A stretch of 64,000 bases of DNA from Microcebus murinus (GCF_040939455.1 NC_134108.1:52389501-52453500); one strand, 5' to 3'; numbered from the stretch's first letter, positions 1 to 12,692 are shown. Made by a program: numbers and translations. The notes: a model not told the origin generated them from the sequence alone.

Positions 1-775
1 CCTCACCTCCCATCCAATCATTCTTCAAATCTCACTGACTTTGCCCTCAAACCATCTCTTGGATCCTCCCTCTTCTCTTTATTCTGCCTACTACTGCTTA
101 AAGTCAAGCTATCCATGGCTTATGCCTAGGAAGTAGCTGTAAGTTCCCAATTGGTCTCACTGCCTTCATACTCATTTGTCTCCCATCCATGCAGTCCATC
201 AAATCGTCTTACTAAAAGGTGGGTCCAATTCTTCTTAAAAGCCTCAATAACTATCCATAGGCTACCAAATAAAATCTTCATGAGCCACTTCCTATTTTTC
301 TACCTCCCTAGCCTCATCCTCTGCCATTCTTCTGTGCATTGGCCCTTCCTTCCAATCCCTTCTCCCCATTCCTTTGTTTGGTATATTCTTCTCCTCTCCA
401 AACTCTGTCTAGAATCCTGTATAATTTCTATTATATATTCACAAAATGTTCTTGATTGCCCTTAATGGAGGTCTATTCCAAGTATATTGAGACTATAGAG
501 AAAGGAACACCTATGTCTGCCTAGAGAAATCTGTACCAAAGAAGGGAATGCTTATACTGAGGCTTGAAAGATGAGGAAAAGCTTGTTACACGAGGCCTTC
601 CTTGACCCCCTACGATTAGTAAGTCTACCTCCTTCTTCTATTACAATGCTGCCCTTGTACATTTACTTGTTTGTTTCTCCTGGTAGACTGTGAGCTTTTG
701 AATGGACCATGTTGTAGCCCTTGCAGTAGGCCAGTGTTTAGTGCAGTGCTAGTGTTTTGTAAGCCTCAATCAACT
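1..775 (+). repeat. L2 LINE fragment, 3' portion
   Basis: The pyrimidine-rich text matches the 3' part of mammalian L2 LINEs. A recognisable segment near 595-700 gives the 'gaggccttccttgacc' motif, followed by the 'gactgtgagc' region that precedes the L2 terminus. The 460-590 part fits less well and may hold a small insertion or divergence. It is a dead, old copy with no coding capacity. The 104-aa open frame at 151-465 is a chance reading of this repeat. Confidence 0.7.
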
Positions 776-2297
776 TGCTAGATTGGACTGAATCAGAGTA
801 GCCCAAGGTCACTGAGCTCATTAATGGCAAGTGGCTGGTTTAAGAGAAGTGGTTCTCCATGCTCAGGTCTGATATCTTGACCCCATTAGCACCCTGTTCC
901 AACCTATCCTACCAACTGGCTCTGACCTTCCAAATGTTAACACTACACATCAGCACGTGTGAGATAAGTATATGCACGTCAAGTATCAACGTGGCATATG
1001 GATATAGTATATGGAAACTAAACTCGTTTCACTCACCAAATTTATGGCCCTTTTAAACCTCCTGGGTTAGTTTTGAATGAAATCCAGATTTTTGAGTGTT
1101 TGAGTTCATTTTCTTTTGGCAAACACATCTTCCTGTTGTTAAGAAGAAAGCCTTTACAAAGATTATTTAAAAGTTTAACTGCTTTCTTGAACATCAGCTA
1201 GTTCTTATTATACAGTATTTTAATGGTATGAGTGTAAATGAATCAAAAACACATGGATTAATATCCCCCTAGAATCCTCAAGCTGTTTAAAAATTTACAG
1301 GAGACATTTGAGGAAAATATAATTTAGGTTCCATCAGATTCCAAATGCAGAATATTTTAAGATATCCCACGAGCCTAAAGTATGATTTTACAAGCCTATC
1401 AGAGTATTACTTTATTAATATTTATGTAAGTGAACTATTTAGTAACTAGAGTTATCATGAGTGGAGTGAAACTCCTTAGTCTACAAGGTCATATTTAAGC
1501 AAAATGGCTGCCAACAAAAGGTGAGATAGGCCTCTGACTCAGAGTTTCTAAATCTGGTCCAACTGGTAACAAAGAGAAGCTGTCTTTCAAGTTTAGTATA
1601 GCAGCCCTTCGAAAGTTGGTGCCCTTGTGTTGTTTTTTTTTTTTTGTGGATAGTGGGAGTGTTAGATACGGGGAGGTGTGGAACACGTGAGTGAAAGGAA
1701 AGTAATGCAGGGGTCCTACCTGCCTCTGTAATGGAAACTCTTTCTCATTATGAAACTACTGCCTCATTTGGCACAAGTCACGTATAGGCTGGGAATAGCA
1801 GGGTAATTGCAGGTCATGATGACCTCATAGGATTAGTTAGTTTGTATAAACATGTTCCAAGTCCAGCTATGTTTCAGTTAAGCCCCGCACAGAGAAATAC
1901 CAACACAGCCTAGCCTGGGTTCAGCGTTGCAAACTGCTTATTTGTACAAGAGATCCATAGAAGTCTACTAATTCAGGAGACAGACATCTTAGGGACTTCA
2001 TGGAACCCTCTCTAGAGTGGTTACTTTAAAACCAGATTAAAAAGCAGCCTAGAGAGTGAACCCATACCAAATCTTGATGTGAAGTCAGACTGTATGTCTT
2101 TTGAAAGAACTGTCCTGTCAAGAATGCCTATTGATTTCATTTGTCCTATAGAGATGTGAACCATTAAGTGTGCTGGGTTGCGGCTTACACATTTAGGTAA
2201 GAATGATGCTTATGTGGGACACTCCTGTATCTAACATGCTTCTCTTCTTGCCTGTTGAGAAAGAGATGTAGCCTTCCTGGGGTTCAAGCAGGCATTT
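776..2297. other. No recognisable feature
   Basis: AT-rich sequence without a repeat family, exon or ORF I can support. Only short homopolymer runs stand out, such as the T run near 1631-1644. Confidence 0.5.
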
Positions 2298-2313
2298 AAA
2301 AAGCTCCTATTGT

Positions 2314-2647
2314 GGCCGGGCGCTGTGGCTCACGCCTGTAATCCTAGCTCTTGGGAGGCCGAGGCGGGCGGATTGCTCAAGGTCAGGAGTTCGAAACCAG
2401 CCTGAGCAAGAGCGAGACCCCGTCTCTACTATAAATAGAAAGAAATTAATTGGCCAACTGATATATATATAAAAAATTAGCCGGGCATGGTGGCGCATGC
2501 CTGTAGTCCCAGCTACTCGGGAGGCTGAGGCAGAAGGATCACTGGAGCCCAGGAGTTTGAGGTTGCTGTGAGCTAGGCTGACGCCACGGCACTCACTCTA
2601 ACCTGGGCAACAAAGCGAGACTCTGTCTCAAAAAAAAAAAAAAAAAA
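2314..2647 (+). mobile_element. AluL SINE (lemur-type, full length)
   Basis: A dimeric 7SL-derived SINE starting with ggccgggcgc and ending in a long A-tail. The left arm, the middle A-rich linker with the 'aatagaaag' and 'aattggccaac' stretch typical of lemuriform Alu, and the right arm are all present. It is flanked by a 16-bp perfect target duplication (2298-2313 and 2648-2663, aaaaagctcctattgt). The low divergence, intact tail and perfect duplication suggest a fairly young insertion. RNA polymerase III A and B box regions lie in the left arm. Confidence 0.95.
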
Positions 2648-2704
2648 AAAAAGCTCCTATTGTATTTTGATATCTCTAATAGAACCCACAAATGGAAGCT
2701 ACCG

Positions 2705-3115
2705 TGGATATTGTCCAATAAACATAATTGAGCACTTCCTGTGGGCCAAGGACTGAGTTACACAGACAGCAGGTACAGGTAACAGGAAAAACAATTTTAG
2801 CCCTTAAGAAACTTATAGTCTAGGTCTAGGGAGAAGAGACAGATATGTAAACAAGCCATAAACATATAAGTGCTGAAACAAAAGTAAGGACAAAGTGTTA
2901 TGTAAGTACAAACTTCCCAGGGAAGAAAGTAACTTGCTTTGTCTGGGAAGATCAAGAAAGTCTTCCCAAAGGAGGTGATTTTAAGGTAGGTTTTAAAGGA
3001 TAGTTTGGAATTTTGTAGTCGATCAAGGTCAATGGTACCAATGGAAGAACAGATACATAGAGGGGTCAGTAAGAAAAAGAACTTGTTCAGAAGGCCTCAG
3101 TAGGATTGGATTTTG
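2705..3115 (-). repeat. L2 LINE fragment, 3' end
   Basis: Reads as the reverse complement of the L2 3' terminus: 'ttgagcacttcctgtgggcc', then 'cttatagtctag', then a segment equivalent to the L2 'gaaggcctcactgagaaggtg' region near 2955-2990. It lies directly beside the AluL. Old and non-coding. Confidence 0.75.
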
Positions 3116-4690
3116 ATTGGTACCCTTTGTGCCTCCTATTTAAAGAGTGGTTTTGTTTTGGTCTTCCTTATTTATCCAATACCCTGCTTCTCATTTGTTC
3201 CTTTGATTTTTCTCTTGTATTTTCTCTCCTTTGGCAACCTTGACTCAATCTAATTCAGCATTTATTGACATCTTACGTTTTTCACCACTGTATTAGCCCT
3301 GTGGGACATGCAAGAGGAGGAAAACCCCGTCCCAGCCCTCTGAGGACACGTTCTGCAAGGCTCAAGTTGTCATGGTCTGCGTGTCCTCATTGTGCTGCTT
3401 TGGAAACAGGTTGATGAAGATCATCTTCTAGTCTTTTAAAGCCATCCAAATTGACAGTTGTTCAGCCTTGTCTCAATTAGGAGGTTAGTGAAAATGTCAC
3501 AAAATATGCCAGGCATGGAAACTAAAGTTTCCGATGTAAACTGTAACTAAAGCTGAAGATGGTGTAATACAAATCCTTTCTTATGACAAACAAATCCCCA
3601 AGAGTGGGACCACAAGCTGATTCATTTATATGTCCTACATTTTAGGACAAACACGATTTTCCCAAAATCTGAAATTGTCTGTTATAGGAATACATGTCTA
3701 AGGGAGACATAAATATGGATTTTCCTGGCACTAACATATCCTGGGCTCTAAAGATAAGGATCTCTAAGACCCAACTTTAAAAAATCTGCTTTGTTACGTG
3801 AAGTTTCTCCATACCTTTTACTGATTAATTGCTTTTATTTTATTGGCTGGTTAAGAAAGAAAAAGACTAACCTAGTTTTTTGTTTGACTCAACAAGTTCT
3901 CATGTCTGAAAAGTGATGTGAATGGGAAGAACCCCAAAATACATTCATGTTGGCACTCACTGCTCCCCTTTACCTTAAAGAATGAAAATTAGATTTAGGA
4001 AAGTACTTGTGTTTTGTATATCTAAAAAAATCTTCTGAAATAGAAAGAAAAAGATTATGCCATGGCATTCAAGGTCAAGAAAGATGACCTTGAGTCTGTA
4101 GGGGCCAGGATGGGAGCAATGATAAGACCAAGGACCTCTAGTCCCTGATTCAAGACACCAAATTCAATCCTTTTGCCTTAGACACACAAAAAACCAAGAA
4201 GACTTTCAAGGCAATACTTGTCATTCAAATTGTTCAAAATAACTTCCAGAATGCTCAGCAATATTGGAGAAAGGGTGCTACCCGGTGAATCCAACTAAAT
4301 GCTCTATTGAATCTCAACTTTTTTCTTTGCACTCTAGTCCCAGAAATCAAATCAAGTTAACAAGTAGATATTAAACTATTTAACAAGTCATATGACTAAA
4401 CTAAACTTTCCTGCTGACTGTAAAAACAAGAGGCCTAGTTTCTTGGATCCATGTTTGGTTTTTGTCTTAGTTTTGTTTGTTTCTTTGTTTGTTTCTTTGT
4501 TTGGGGGGTTTGAGGGTTTTGGTTTTTGGTTTTATTTTCATTCTGGTAATTTTGGCATTCACCAAATGACTAATACTCTTTGGTAACATCAGTTCATACT
4601 TAACCCAGAACCTTTCATTCGGGGCAAATATGTTCATGATTATTCAACTATTTCTATGAGATAAGCTAGTCTGATCACTTAAAGCTTTGT
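3116..4690. other. No recognisable gene; a (TTTG)-rich tract
   Basis: No exon or repeat family is identified with confidence. A T/G-rich simple tract of ttgtttgtttc units, followed by a G-rich run, occupies about 4464-4538. The 64-aa frame there is a by-product of the low-complexity tract. Confidence 0.5.
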
Positions 4691-4692
4691 GT

Positions 4693-4905
4693 GGTCTATA
4701 AAATACTATCTCACTTGATTATCAAAATTGACCTGTGAGGTAGACTGAAGGTTTGATTATTCAGAGTTCATAGATGAGGGAAGCAGACCTAGATAGGCTA
4801 ATTTAGGTTCAATTATACTGATTTAAACCTTAGTTAGTAGCAGAGCTGAGATTTACAACTAAGTTTGCCCTCTCCAGGTTCAAAACTATTCCCACCACAC
4901 AGGAG
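4693..4905 (-). repeat. MIR SINE fragment
   Basis: Reverse-complement MIR core: 'ctcacttgattatcaaaa', the 'tagatgagggaagcag' block and 'cagagctgagattt' occur in the expected order for a minus-strand MIR. Its distal part is the likely source of the 61-bp segment copied to 6074-6134. Confidence 0.7.
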
Positions 4906-4912
4906 GTGGTAT
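4852..4912 (+). repeat. 61-bp direct repeat, copy A
   Basis: The 61 bases here are identical to 6074-6134, starting tttacaactaagtttgcc and ending aggaggtggtat. The sequence lies at the end of a MIR element, in register with it, so this is probably the parental copy. Confidence 0.95.
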
Positions 4913-5825
4913 GTGGTCAGGGAAATCACAGGCTGGGTGTGAGCCCCCCTCTGCCAATGGCTGCCTGCTTGGTTATTTCTCCACAGATAAGACTTGACAG
5001 AGACATCAGTGCCTCAGGCAGGATGATGACTGGCTGCCCCTTCAAACTGATAGTCTTCAGATACTCACCTTTGTTTAGTGAGGAAGTAGAGAAACTGGTT
5101 TTCTAATATAACAAAAATTCAATATTTCCTTGTTTTAAACAATATGTCCACCCCCTTAAGCTATGACTCCAGCTCCTCCAAGTCAATGGTATTAATGACC
5201 CATGTAGACTTTATCTTTGATAAAGACTTTAATAAAGTCTACTGCTTCAAGATGTGTAAGGAGCAGGGTCACATTGCAGACTGTATGGCACGCAACTTGA
5301 GAAAGCCCCTTTGGATATAGCACTCGCCCAGGTCTCTTTTTTCTCTCTGCATTCTATTCTCCAGTCTTACACCTCCTGAAATAGCTCTCCCTTTCTTGGA
5401 AGAGCACCTTACCTCCACCTCAGCCTGTCTGTCTAAACTTGCAACCTCCTTCCACAGAATGATATAAATCTTCAGTTAGGTCAAAGGGCCATTTCAGTGA
5501 GAATAATAATTATGTTGAACTCAACAAATCAAAGAACCAGGGCTCAGTAATAGTTTCTATCTTCCTTTGAAGGCAGTAAGGAAATTGTTAAAATATACAT
5601 GTAATTTTTTTCCTGTCATATGTTTAAATTCAAATGGGAGATTAATACATGTGCTAAACAGAAGCGGGACCAATTTCCACTTCACCCGTTACGCAAGAAA
5701 TCATGCAATAAAATTATTCTAAGTTAAAAGATACCATATTCATGATTAATTGCAAAATGTTTTAAGTCCATTTTAAATGGTTCTTCTGGAGCTGGTCAAT
5801 GGGATTACCCTTTCATTGGGCTCTT
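4913..5825. other. No recognisable gene or repeat
   Basis: Between the MIR and the next MIR-like fragment I see no supported exon, RNA gene or repeat family. The 66-aa frame starting at 4906 has no recognisable domain. Confidence 0.4.
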
Positions 5826-5829
5826 CTTC

Positions 5830-5965
5830 CAATCCTCAGTTTCCTTATCTGGAAAATGGAGAGAGTACTTACATACACTGATCTGGTAACAATTAAATGA
5901 GATACCCTAATATAACACATATAATCACAGAGTCTGTTTATGGTAGGCAATTGGCAAGTCTGAGC
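5830..5965 (+). repeat. MIR SINE fragment
   Basis: The 'cctcagtttccttatctgg' block followed by a decayed 'aattaaatgagat' block is the MIR 3' half in the plus orientation. Confidence 0.6.
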
Positions 5966-6029
5966 CATTCCCCACCTCACCCCCACCAACATATGCCCAT
6001 ACTGCTTCTCCCTTCACTCAGACCCAATT

Positions 6030-6240
6030 CTCATCAAATACTGTAAACTTTCTTGGGGATGGGATCTTGTCTTTTTACAACTAAGTTTGCCCTCTCCAGG
6101 TTCAAAACTATTCCCACCACACAGGAGGTGGTATAGGATAATATGGCAAATAATATGTGCTTAGGATAATATGGCAAATACTGGGTATAGGTAAGTCATA
6201 TAATAGGTATTTCTCAGTTGACTTTCCAGATTAAATATCT
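6030..6240 (+). repeat. L2 3' end interrupted by copied segment
   Basis: The stretch 'gtaaactttcttggggatgg' (about 6044-6063) looks like the L2 terminal motif. The L2-like tail resumes only after the inserted 61-bp copy and a short duplicated block, around 6190-6220. So the 61-bp segment appears to have landed in an L2 fossil. Confidence 0.45.
6074..6134 (+). repeat. 61-bp direct repeat, copy B
   Basis: Exact duplicate of 4852-4912, offset by 1222 bp in the same orientation. Immediately downstream, 'taggataatatggcaaata' occurs twice (about 6134-6153 and 6163-6182), so the site carries a compound duplication. Confidence 0.95.
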
Positions 6241-7070
6241 ATTTATCTATCTCCATCTCTATCAATATCTTCCCTTGGGTCTCTATTTTCATGCATGTAT
6301 GCATGCACATACATGCAAGCATATGCATAGACATATATTAACCTGAAATTTTTTTGCAATACAAATTTATGTGACAATAAAATTATTATCTTTGGAGAAG
6401 AGATAAGAGATAAGAAGTCTTAGTTAATCAACATGTTGAGCCACTGGTTCTTACACCTGAGAAAAAGTTAAAGGCCCATGCCCATTGAAATCATATCTGT
6501 GGTAAGCAGGACCTTAGTTCCATCTGGAAGACAAAGTCTCCTCTTTGTAGTAATGATCTTACCTATCTATGAAGGATAGAGGGGTCATTTGGAGTGGCAG
6601 AGACCTAAAATTGCTTCCAAAAAATTTTGCTGCTAGTTTTTATTAATTCTACCTCTCTAGATGGAATAGAGCTTCCATAATTGAGTTCACTGTCTTACTA
6701 TGTCTTATTTGCCTTCATTCTTAACTCATCTATGGAGTCCTTCATAGATTAGTGTTGTGTTTTGGAAAAACAAAGTATGCTGGAAAATTCAAATGAGGCT
6801 TTAAAGAAACTCATCATTGATTTAGTAAATAATATCTTCCTACAAGAATGTTTAACTTTGGCCCTTTGGAAATAAGCACTTTTAGGAAGTATGTTATCTA
6901 GTTTGGTAATTTAATTGTAACTAATATCTTCTATTATCTTCTCTGACACAAATGCCACTGAGTTATTTCCCTTGCGTCTCAATGATTTTGCCCCTGGATT
7001 ACAGATGGCAAAGAAGAGAGTGATTGGAGATTAAGCTGAAGAAACAGGCTGTTGTTAGGTTTTAACAGGC
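6241..7070. other. No recognisable gene; short ATGC-rich simple tract
   Basis: AT-rich sequence. A cryptic simple repeat built of catgcatgtatg-type units covers about 6290-6335. No repeat family or exon is supported elsewhere. Confidence 0.4.
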
Positions 7071-7445
7071 CTTGAGTTTGGACTCTATGTGGCTGACAAA
7101 GAGAAGTATGAGGTAGAGAACAGCGTGGGGGAGAGCTGAAGACACAAGCATGAAGAAACAATGTTAAGAGTATGGACTTTAAGGCAATAGGAAACTTCTG
7201 AAGCATTTTAAGCTAGCAATTTACTTAAATATATTTGTGTTTTTAAACAAAGAGGATGGTTGCGGTGTGGAGAGGGTTGAGGTGGGAGGCCAGTTAAGAA
7301 TCGGCCCAGATGAGAAATGACAGATAGCAGCCTGGATCAGGCAAAGTGTATGGAGAGGGAGAAGATCACATTCAAGAGACAGGAATATCTCCTGTATAGG
7401 AAGTGCCATCATGCTTATGGATATGAGGGGAAAGAGAAAGCAGCT
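7071..7445 (-). repeat. L2 LINE fragment
   Basis: Matches the internal 3' part of L2 in reverse complement: equivalents of 'ggaagccattggagggtttt' near 7185-7205, then the 'ggaggccagttaagaa' segment near 7285-7300. The 130-aa frame at 7317-7709 begins in this repeat and is not credible as a gene. Confidence 0.6.
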
Positions 7446-8865
7446 AAAGATAGTGCCCAACTGAAGAGCATAAGTTATTTAGACACTGGTTATCCCCGAC
7501 TTAAAATCAAGGTGATTTTGAGAAGAATGGAGCCCTCTGCTAATTTCCCTTGTCATGTCACCTCCACCGTGAGGCTGCGCATACCAGGAGCCATCTATAG
7601 GTGGAATGGGCTGGTGGTGCACTCTCCAGAGAAAGGTGCTGAGTTATCCCATGCTTTCATGTTGATGAATGACTTACTCTATGTGCAAAATTTAATCTAT
7701 ATGATTTAATATCATTCCACAAAGAGTTTATCTGGCTTACAAATCCAGGCCCATCAGTTTCTCCATCTCTATATGGATCCTCCATGAGATATTCAGGAAA
7801 ATGGCAACCTCTGAGAAAAACCAGCAGTTAGAACTTTGGAATATAGTAGGAGGTTTGGTTGAAGATGTGTTTATAACAACCATAGAGGCCTTAAAGCCAT
7901 GCACATTTACTTTTCTAGGTCATTCCTGTCCTATATTTTCATTGATAAGGAAGAGTTGGCTGTAACTGATTTCACAGGCAATTCTTAGGTTTACTCTGCC
8001 ACACCCCACTTTTTTTTCCTTTTCTCCAACCCAGAAATGAGAAACCATAAGAGTTCAGTTCAATTCCTGTAAATGTATAATAATTTTTTGTTCCTGCTGA
8101 CATTTCATGTCTAATGATTAAGAAGAAATATTGGGGCACACATTTCTCTGACAATCTAGGAAACAAATCAGTTGAGAAACTATGCCCTGAATATCTCAAC
8201 TGTTCTTAAGATTGGGTCAAAGTACAGAAAGAAAATAAATTCTTGTTCAAATTCTTACCCTGCTTAGCAAAATCTCAGTTTGGAGACAGCATATTCAGGG
8301 TGAGCCCTCTGACCTGGCTTATATTCCTATTGACATATCATGAGATATTGGCTAAGTTGCTTAACTTTTCAATACAAACTCCCCTATCTGCACAAAAGGC
8401 ATTTGATGGTGATCCATCAGCCCAACAACAAGCATTATTATGCGTCTATGTTTGTGTATCACTGTACTAGGTACTGTAGCAAGATGCCTATCCAACAGAA
8501 AGATATAGTAAAAATCTGTGAGATAATGAAAGTAAAATGTTTTAATGTCCACAAAGGAATGAAACTATGCCAAGCCAGGAGATTGTGATTTTAAAGTTTC
8601 ATAAGAATGAAGGAGGGCCTTCACAGTTTGTACCATTTTAAAATTTGTTTAGTTGATACAGAGGTCAGGGTTAATCCCAACAGAGAAGAGTTAGCATTGC
8701 ACAGAGAGAAACTCTGTTCAGGGCTGGAATATATATACAGATCCCAAAGTCACAAAGGAGCAAAGGAGGTCAGGTAAAGAGAAAGCCTGGATAACTGCAA
8801 ATTTATCATAAGCACTGGTGGAAAAAAAAAAAACACAACAAAACAAGATCATTGCATACAAAGAA
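7446..8865. other. No recognisable gene
   Basis: A weak MIR-like block may lie near 8300-8400 (ggctaagttgcttaac). Otherwise no exon, RNA or confident repeat. Several 60-80 aa open frames overlap on both strands, as expected by chance. Confidence 0.35.
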
Positions 8866-8869
8866 CATT

Positions 8870-9305
8870 ATGCTAAGCAGATTAATATTCTGCCCTTCTC
8901 CACCCTGCTCTCTACCGGGAAGCTGAACCTGTGGTCTGTATCACCCAGGTTCCTTGCCACTGGCTTTCAGTTTAGTTTGGCCAATGAGCGTCACCAGCAG
9001 GAGTTCAGGAGCAGGAACAGAAGGCAATCAGAGTATTTCCTCCTGGATCCCTGCCTTCTTTGAGTAGGTCTCTGGCAGTGACTATAGCCTCTCCTAGGTT
9101 CCACTGGATTCAAGCAGCACTATTTCCTCCCCTTTGTTCTTTAGATCTAAGTAATAACAGCTTTCCATTGTTGCTAGTTTCTGGGTGCCTCAACATCCCT
9201 TGCTTGTTCCTTTAACGTTCCCATACCTCTATAAGTAGTCATTTATCAAACTGTCTTCACTGGAATTTGCTGAGGTGAATATTGTTCTTTCTAGGATCCT
9301 AACTA
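8870..9305 (+). repeat. Ancient LTR-like interspersed repeat
   Basis: The text from 'ctgcccttctccaccctgct' through 'ggtttggccaatgagcg'-like wording to a terminal 'aggatcctaactaatgta' resembles a common mammalian LTR-type repeat that ends near 'gggaccctgactgata'. The family name is uncertain. No coding capacity. Confidence 0.4.
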
Positions 9306-10690
9306 ATGTATACATATTACAAAAAAGTTTCTTTAAAGCCCAGAAAGACACTTATGTAGACTCTAACATATTTTTTACATGAAAAAAAAAATAGCCAAGT
9401 TTTCAAATCAACCACCCCATAAGATGTCCCTAAGATGTTTAGATTCTATTTATTGGAAGCTCTAGAAGATCTCACACAGGGACATCAAAATCCTCTGACA
9501 AAATCATTTTTAAGCTGAAAAATTGTTATGAAAATATCTTAGAAGGGGTGAGAAACCCCAGAGAACATTTTGTGCCTTCTTCTTTTCCTCTACGTGGTTG
9601 ATGACGTGCATTTTTAAGTCAGAAGAAAGGAAAACATTCAGTAATTCTGTCTTTTCTTAGGCAATAATGGGTTTTGCAGGTCTGGGGACAGGATTCTATC
9701 TGAGCAGTTGGAGTGTACATGGATCAGAGTTTTGTGTCACTAATGGTGAACACAAAGAGCTGTCAGCAATTTGCAGTCTGGGAGGATGCTTGCTCCATCC
9801 AGAGCTGACATTTTGTGACTCACTTTACCTCCCCTCTGCACTAGTAACAAACATACTACCAGGTAGGGAGCTATAAATGAGTCCATTTCCTGCAAATAAG
9901 ATTTTAATGAGATTCTTTGGCTGGTCACACACCAACATGAGATAATAAAATGTTGATTGTTGATCTCCTCCCTTCCAGGGTTAGTAATATAAACCCTGGT
10001 CCATGTGCTTAAAACAAACCAAATTTAATTTAGCTTACAAAATTATAATGCAACAAAAAATTAGGTCAAAATAAGTCTATCTTGGGTGGTGGTGACAGGG
10101 ACTTTTACATACAGCCAAGTGATCTCCTGCAGAACCCTGTTACCATTTGATCTAGTGTTATGGACACATAGCATTTTCTAACCGTCATGCTTCATTTGGC
10201 ATGCATGAGCTAACTCACTCCTCCGGATTAAAAATAGGGCACTGAGGTACATTAGAGAAAAGGGAAGTCACATTCCAACCCTCTCTCTGTGGGAGTTAGC
10301 TCTACATGGAAAAACGTGTGCTTCCTCCCCACACTTTATCTCTGTTCTTTATTTTTAGATATTGATGGGTAAGTAGTGCACATGGGGCGTGGGCGTGACC
10401 AGGAGCCAGTCAGCAGGGAGGAGTGAATGGAGGAGGGAGAAATGGGAAAACAAGCTTTTCCCCCCATTGCTTTGTCTGCTCTTTTCAAGACAAACAATCC
10501 AACTTTCAGTAGCCATGATGCATAGGGACAACTTTAAGACTCCAAATGGTCTTGCTCATTTGGAACTTAGCCTATTGCTTGCAACATCTCTTGTTGCTCC
10601 CAAGGTTGAAGAAAATGGAGAGAGAGATAAGACTAAAATACGAGAAAGACATAGTTGAACAATAATAGGAAATTTTAGTGTTAAATCAAT
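9306..10690. other. No recognisable gene or repeat
   Basis: Open frames at 9667-9876 and 10389-10658 (69 and 89 aa) show no domain, no coding-like composition and no splice context that I can support. Confidence 0.4.
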
Positions 10691-10694
10691 TCAT

Positions 10695-10860
10695 TATTGA
10701 TTTCTTCATTCAACAAATATACACTAGGCACTTACTGTGTGCCGGGTAGTGATATAGACACTATGGATCCAAGGGTGGAACAATACTAAATCCCTGCCTT
10801 CAAGGAGTTTACTTTTGAGTTGGAGAAACCAACAATAAACTAAAAGACAAATCAATACAT
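10695..10860 (-). repeat. L2 LINE 3' end
   Basis: Begins 'ttcattcaacaaatatacac' and continues with 'cttactgtgtgccgggtag' and 'ccctgccttcaaggagttta', the exact order of a reverse-complemented L2 terminus. Confidence 0.8.
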
Positions 10861-11079
10861 AACATGATGTGTGGTATCATAGATGGTAATATGTATGAGA
10901 CTCTGTGCCAAGAATTTACTTACATTGCTCTCATCTATTTCTCACAACAACTTAACTCAGAGTGGAAAGGAACTTGTCCCAGGTCAAGCTGGGTGGAGCT
11001 GAGTTCAGTTTTGCTTCAACTCCCAATCTGTAGAGAACAAGGTGGGTTTGTTTTGCCTCCGGGACGGTGAACCTATATT

Positions 11080-11400
11080 CTGCCTGTCCTGAAAGATGCC
11101 TTCCCCAGCTTGCCCTCTCTGAGGTCTGAGCACTTCCTGCTTATAGAGTTCACTTGGTAATTAACCATAGACTGCCTTGTGAGAACTTCCATCTCTTTTT
11201 ATTTAGATCTGTTATTGAAATGTTTTAGTTGTATTTAGGTTGATTAAAAGCTTGATTGTGACTCAAATTTTTGTCCCTAACTTTGCTGTAAACTCCTGGG
11301 ATTAGAAACATTTTAAAGATTCGTGCCCTTTATGGCTCTCTAGGCACTCATATCATGCCTTACACACAATAGACATTTAATATGAGTTGACTTAATTGAG
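11080..11400 (+). repeat. L2-like LINE fragment
   Basis: The segment from 'gatgccttccccagcttgcc' to 'acacaatagacatttaatat' follows the L2 3' end layout in the plus orientation. It is strongly decayed. Confidence 0.5.
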
Positions 11401-12690
11401 TCCCCATAGGAGGTAGCCCTGGAAATTTACTGAGGGATCTTCATCATGATCTCAAGTCACAGACAAGATTCTTTTCTTGATTTCTCACCCTGGGCATGTA
11501 GAGCTAAAACTTAGAGCATTTCCTCTTTTAAATTGTAGTCTGCCTTATAACACTTCTTGGGAAGGCAAAAGAAACTGGTCTAAAGTATTTCAGTATTGCT
11601 AGAACATCAAGAAACTCTGTACCCTTAAACATTCCCTATTCACAGAAAAGAACTGATATTTGGTAGACTTACTATTAAAGCTGGGAATTTTTTTTAAAAA
11701 GCATACAAAACAAAACAGGATCTGGGAACAAAATGACTTTCCATCACAAAACCGTGTTATAGTAGAAAATATTCTTCCAAGCACTGGGTTCAAACATTGT
11801 CTACTGCAAACTTTTCTAACCAACATCCCGAGCCCAGGTCATCCTGAGTCTACTTGCATCAAGACATGGCTGCCCTTTTACAAGAGGACTCACTCTGCAC
11901 CCTCAGTCACATAAAATATCATTCCATTTCAACATCATGTTTCTTAAGCAAGAATGGCAGAGTCAGGCGGGGAACTAAGATAGCCTTTATGGATATGTAA
12001 ATACTCAGTCCAGGATCATCTTTACTCAGAACTCACTGGGACCCAGGAGATTTGAGCAGAGAGTGATGCTGAAAGGAAATGTTTTTGACGTGAACTCAAG
12101 TTTTATTCACGTAAATGTGATCTGAGTTGTTTTAGGTAGGTATCTCATAATTTGGGAAAAAAGAAAAATCCATATGTAAGAGAGGGTTTTATGGGAGTAA
12201 TAATATCAGGATGTGAGGCAGCTCCCAGCTCCCTGCAGAGCTGACTTCCCACTCCTTTTGACATTTACTTGGTCAGCATAGGAGCTACTTCTCTCATTTT
12301 GATCACCTATTTGAGAACTAGCAGTTGAAAGAAGCAGTTTCAACTTCCTTGAGCCTGGCTCTAGGAGAGGGGCTTGTATACATGGTTTTGCTGATGTACT
12401 CACCATATAAGTTGGAATCTATTGGCTGAGTATATTGCCATGATGTGAAACCACAGAGCCCAACTTCTCTACATATGTCCGCTACAAGAGGAATGGTTCC
12501 AGATATCACTGAGGTCCTGTATGACACCTCTGAAGACTAGAAATAAAGTTGACAGCATAAGGAGCTTAGGTGTGAGACAGAGACAGGTTTTCAAATCATT
12601 AGTATTAGGGGGGTAGAGGATGGATACAGTAAGGAGAAAAATAGGGGAGCAAGTGATTAAATGCTGATCATCAGCATCAGGAAGATCTTT
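11401..12690. other. No recognisable gene or repeat
   Basis: No supported feature. The overlapping 60-85 aa frames on both strands (11599-11914, 12206-12705) have no recognisable motifs. Confidence 0.4.
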
Positions 12691-12692
12691 TT

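Noticed and set aside
7317..7709. 130-codon plus-strand frame
   Set aside because: Begins inside an L2 fossil and shows no recognisable domain.
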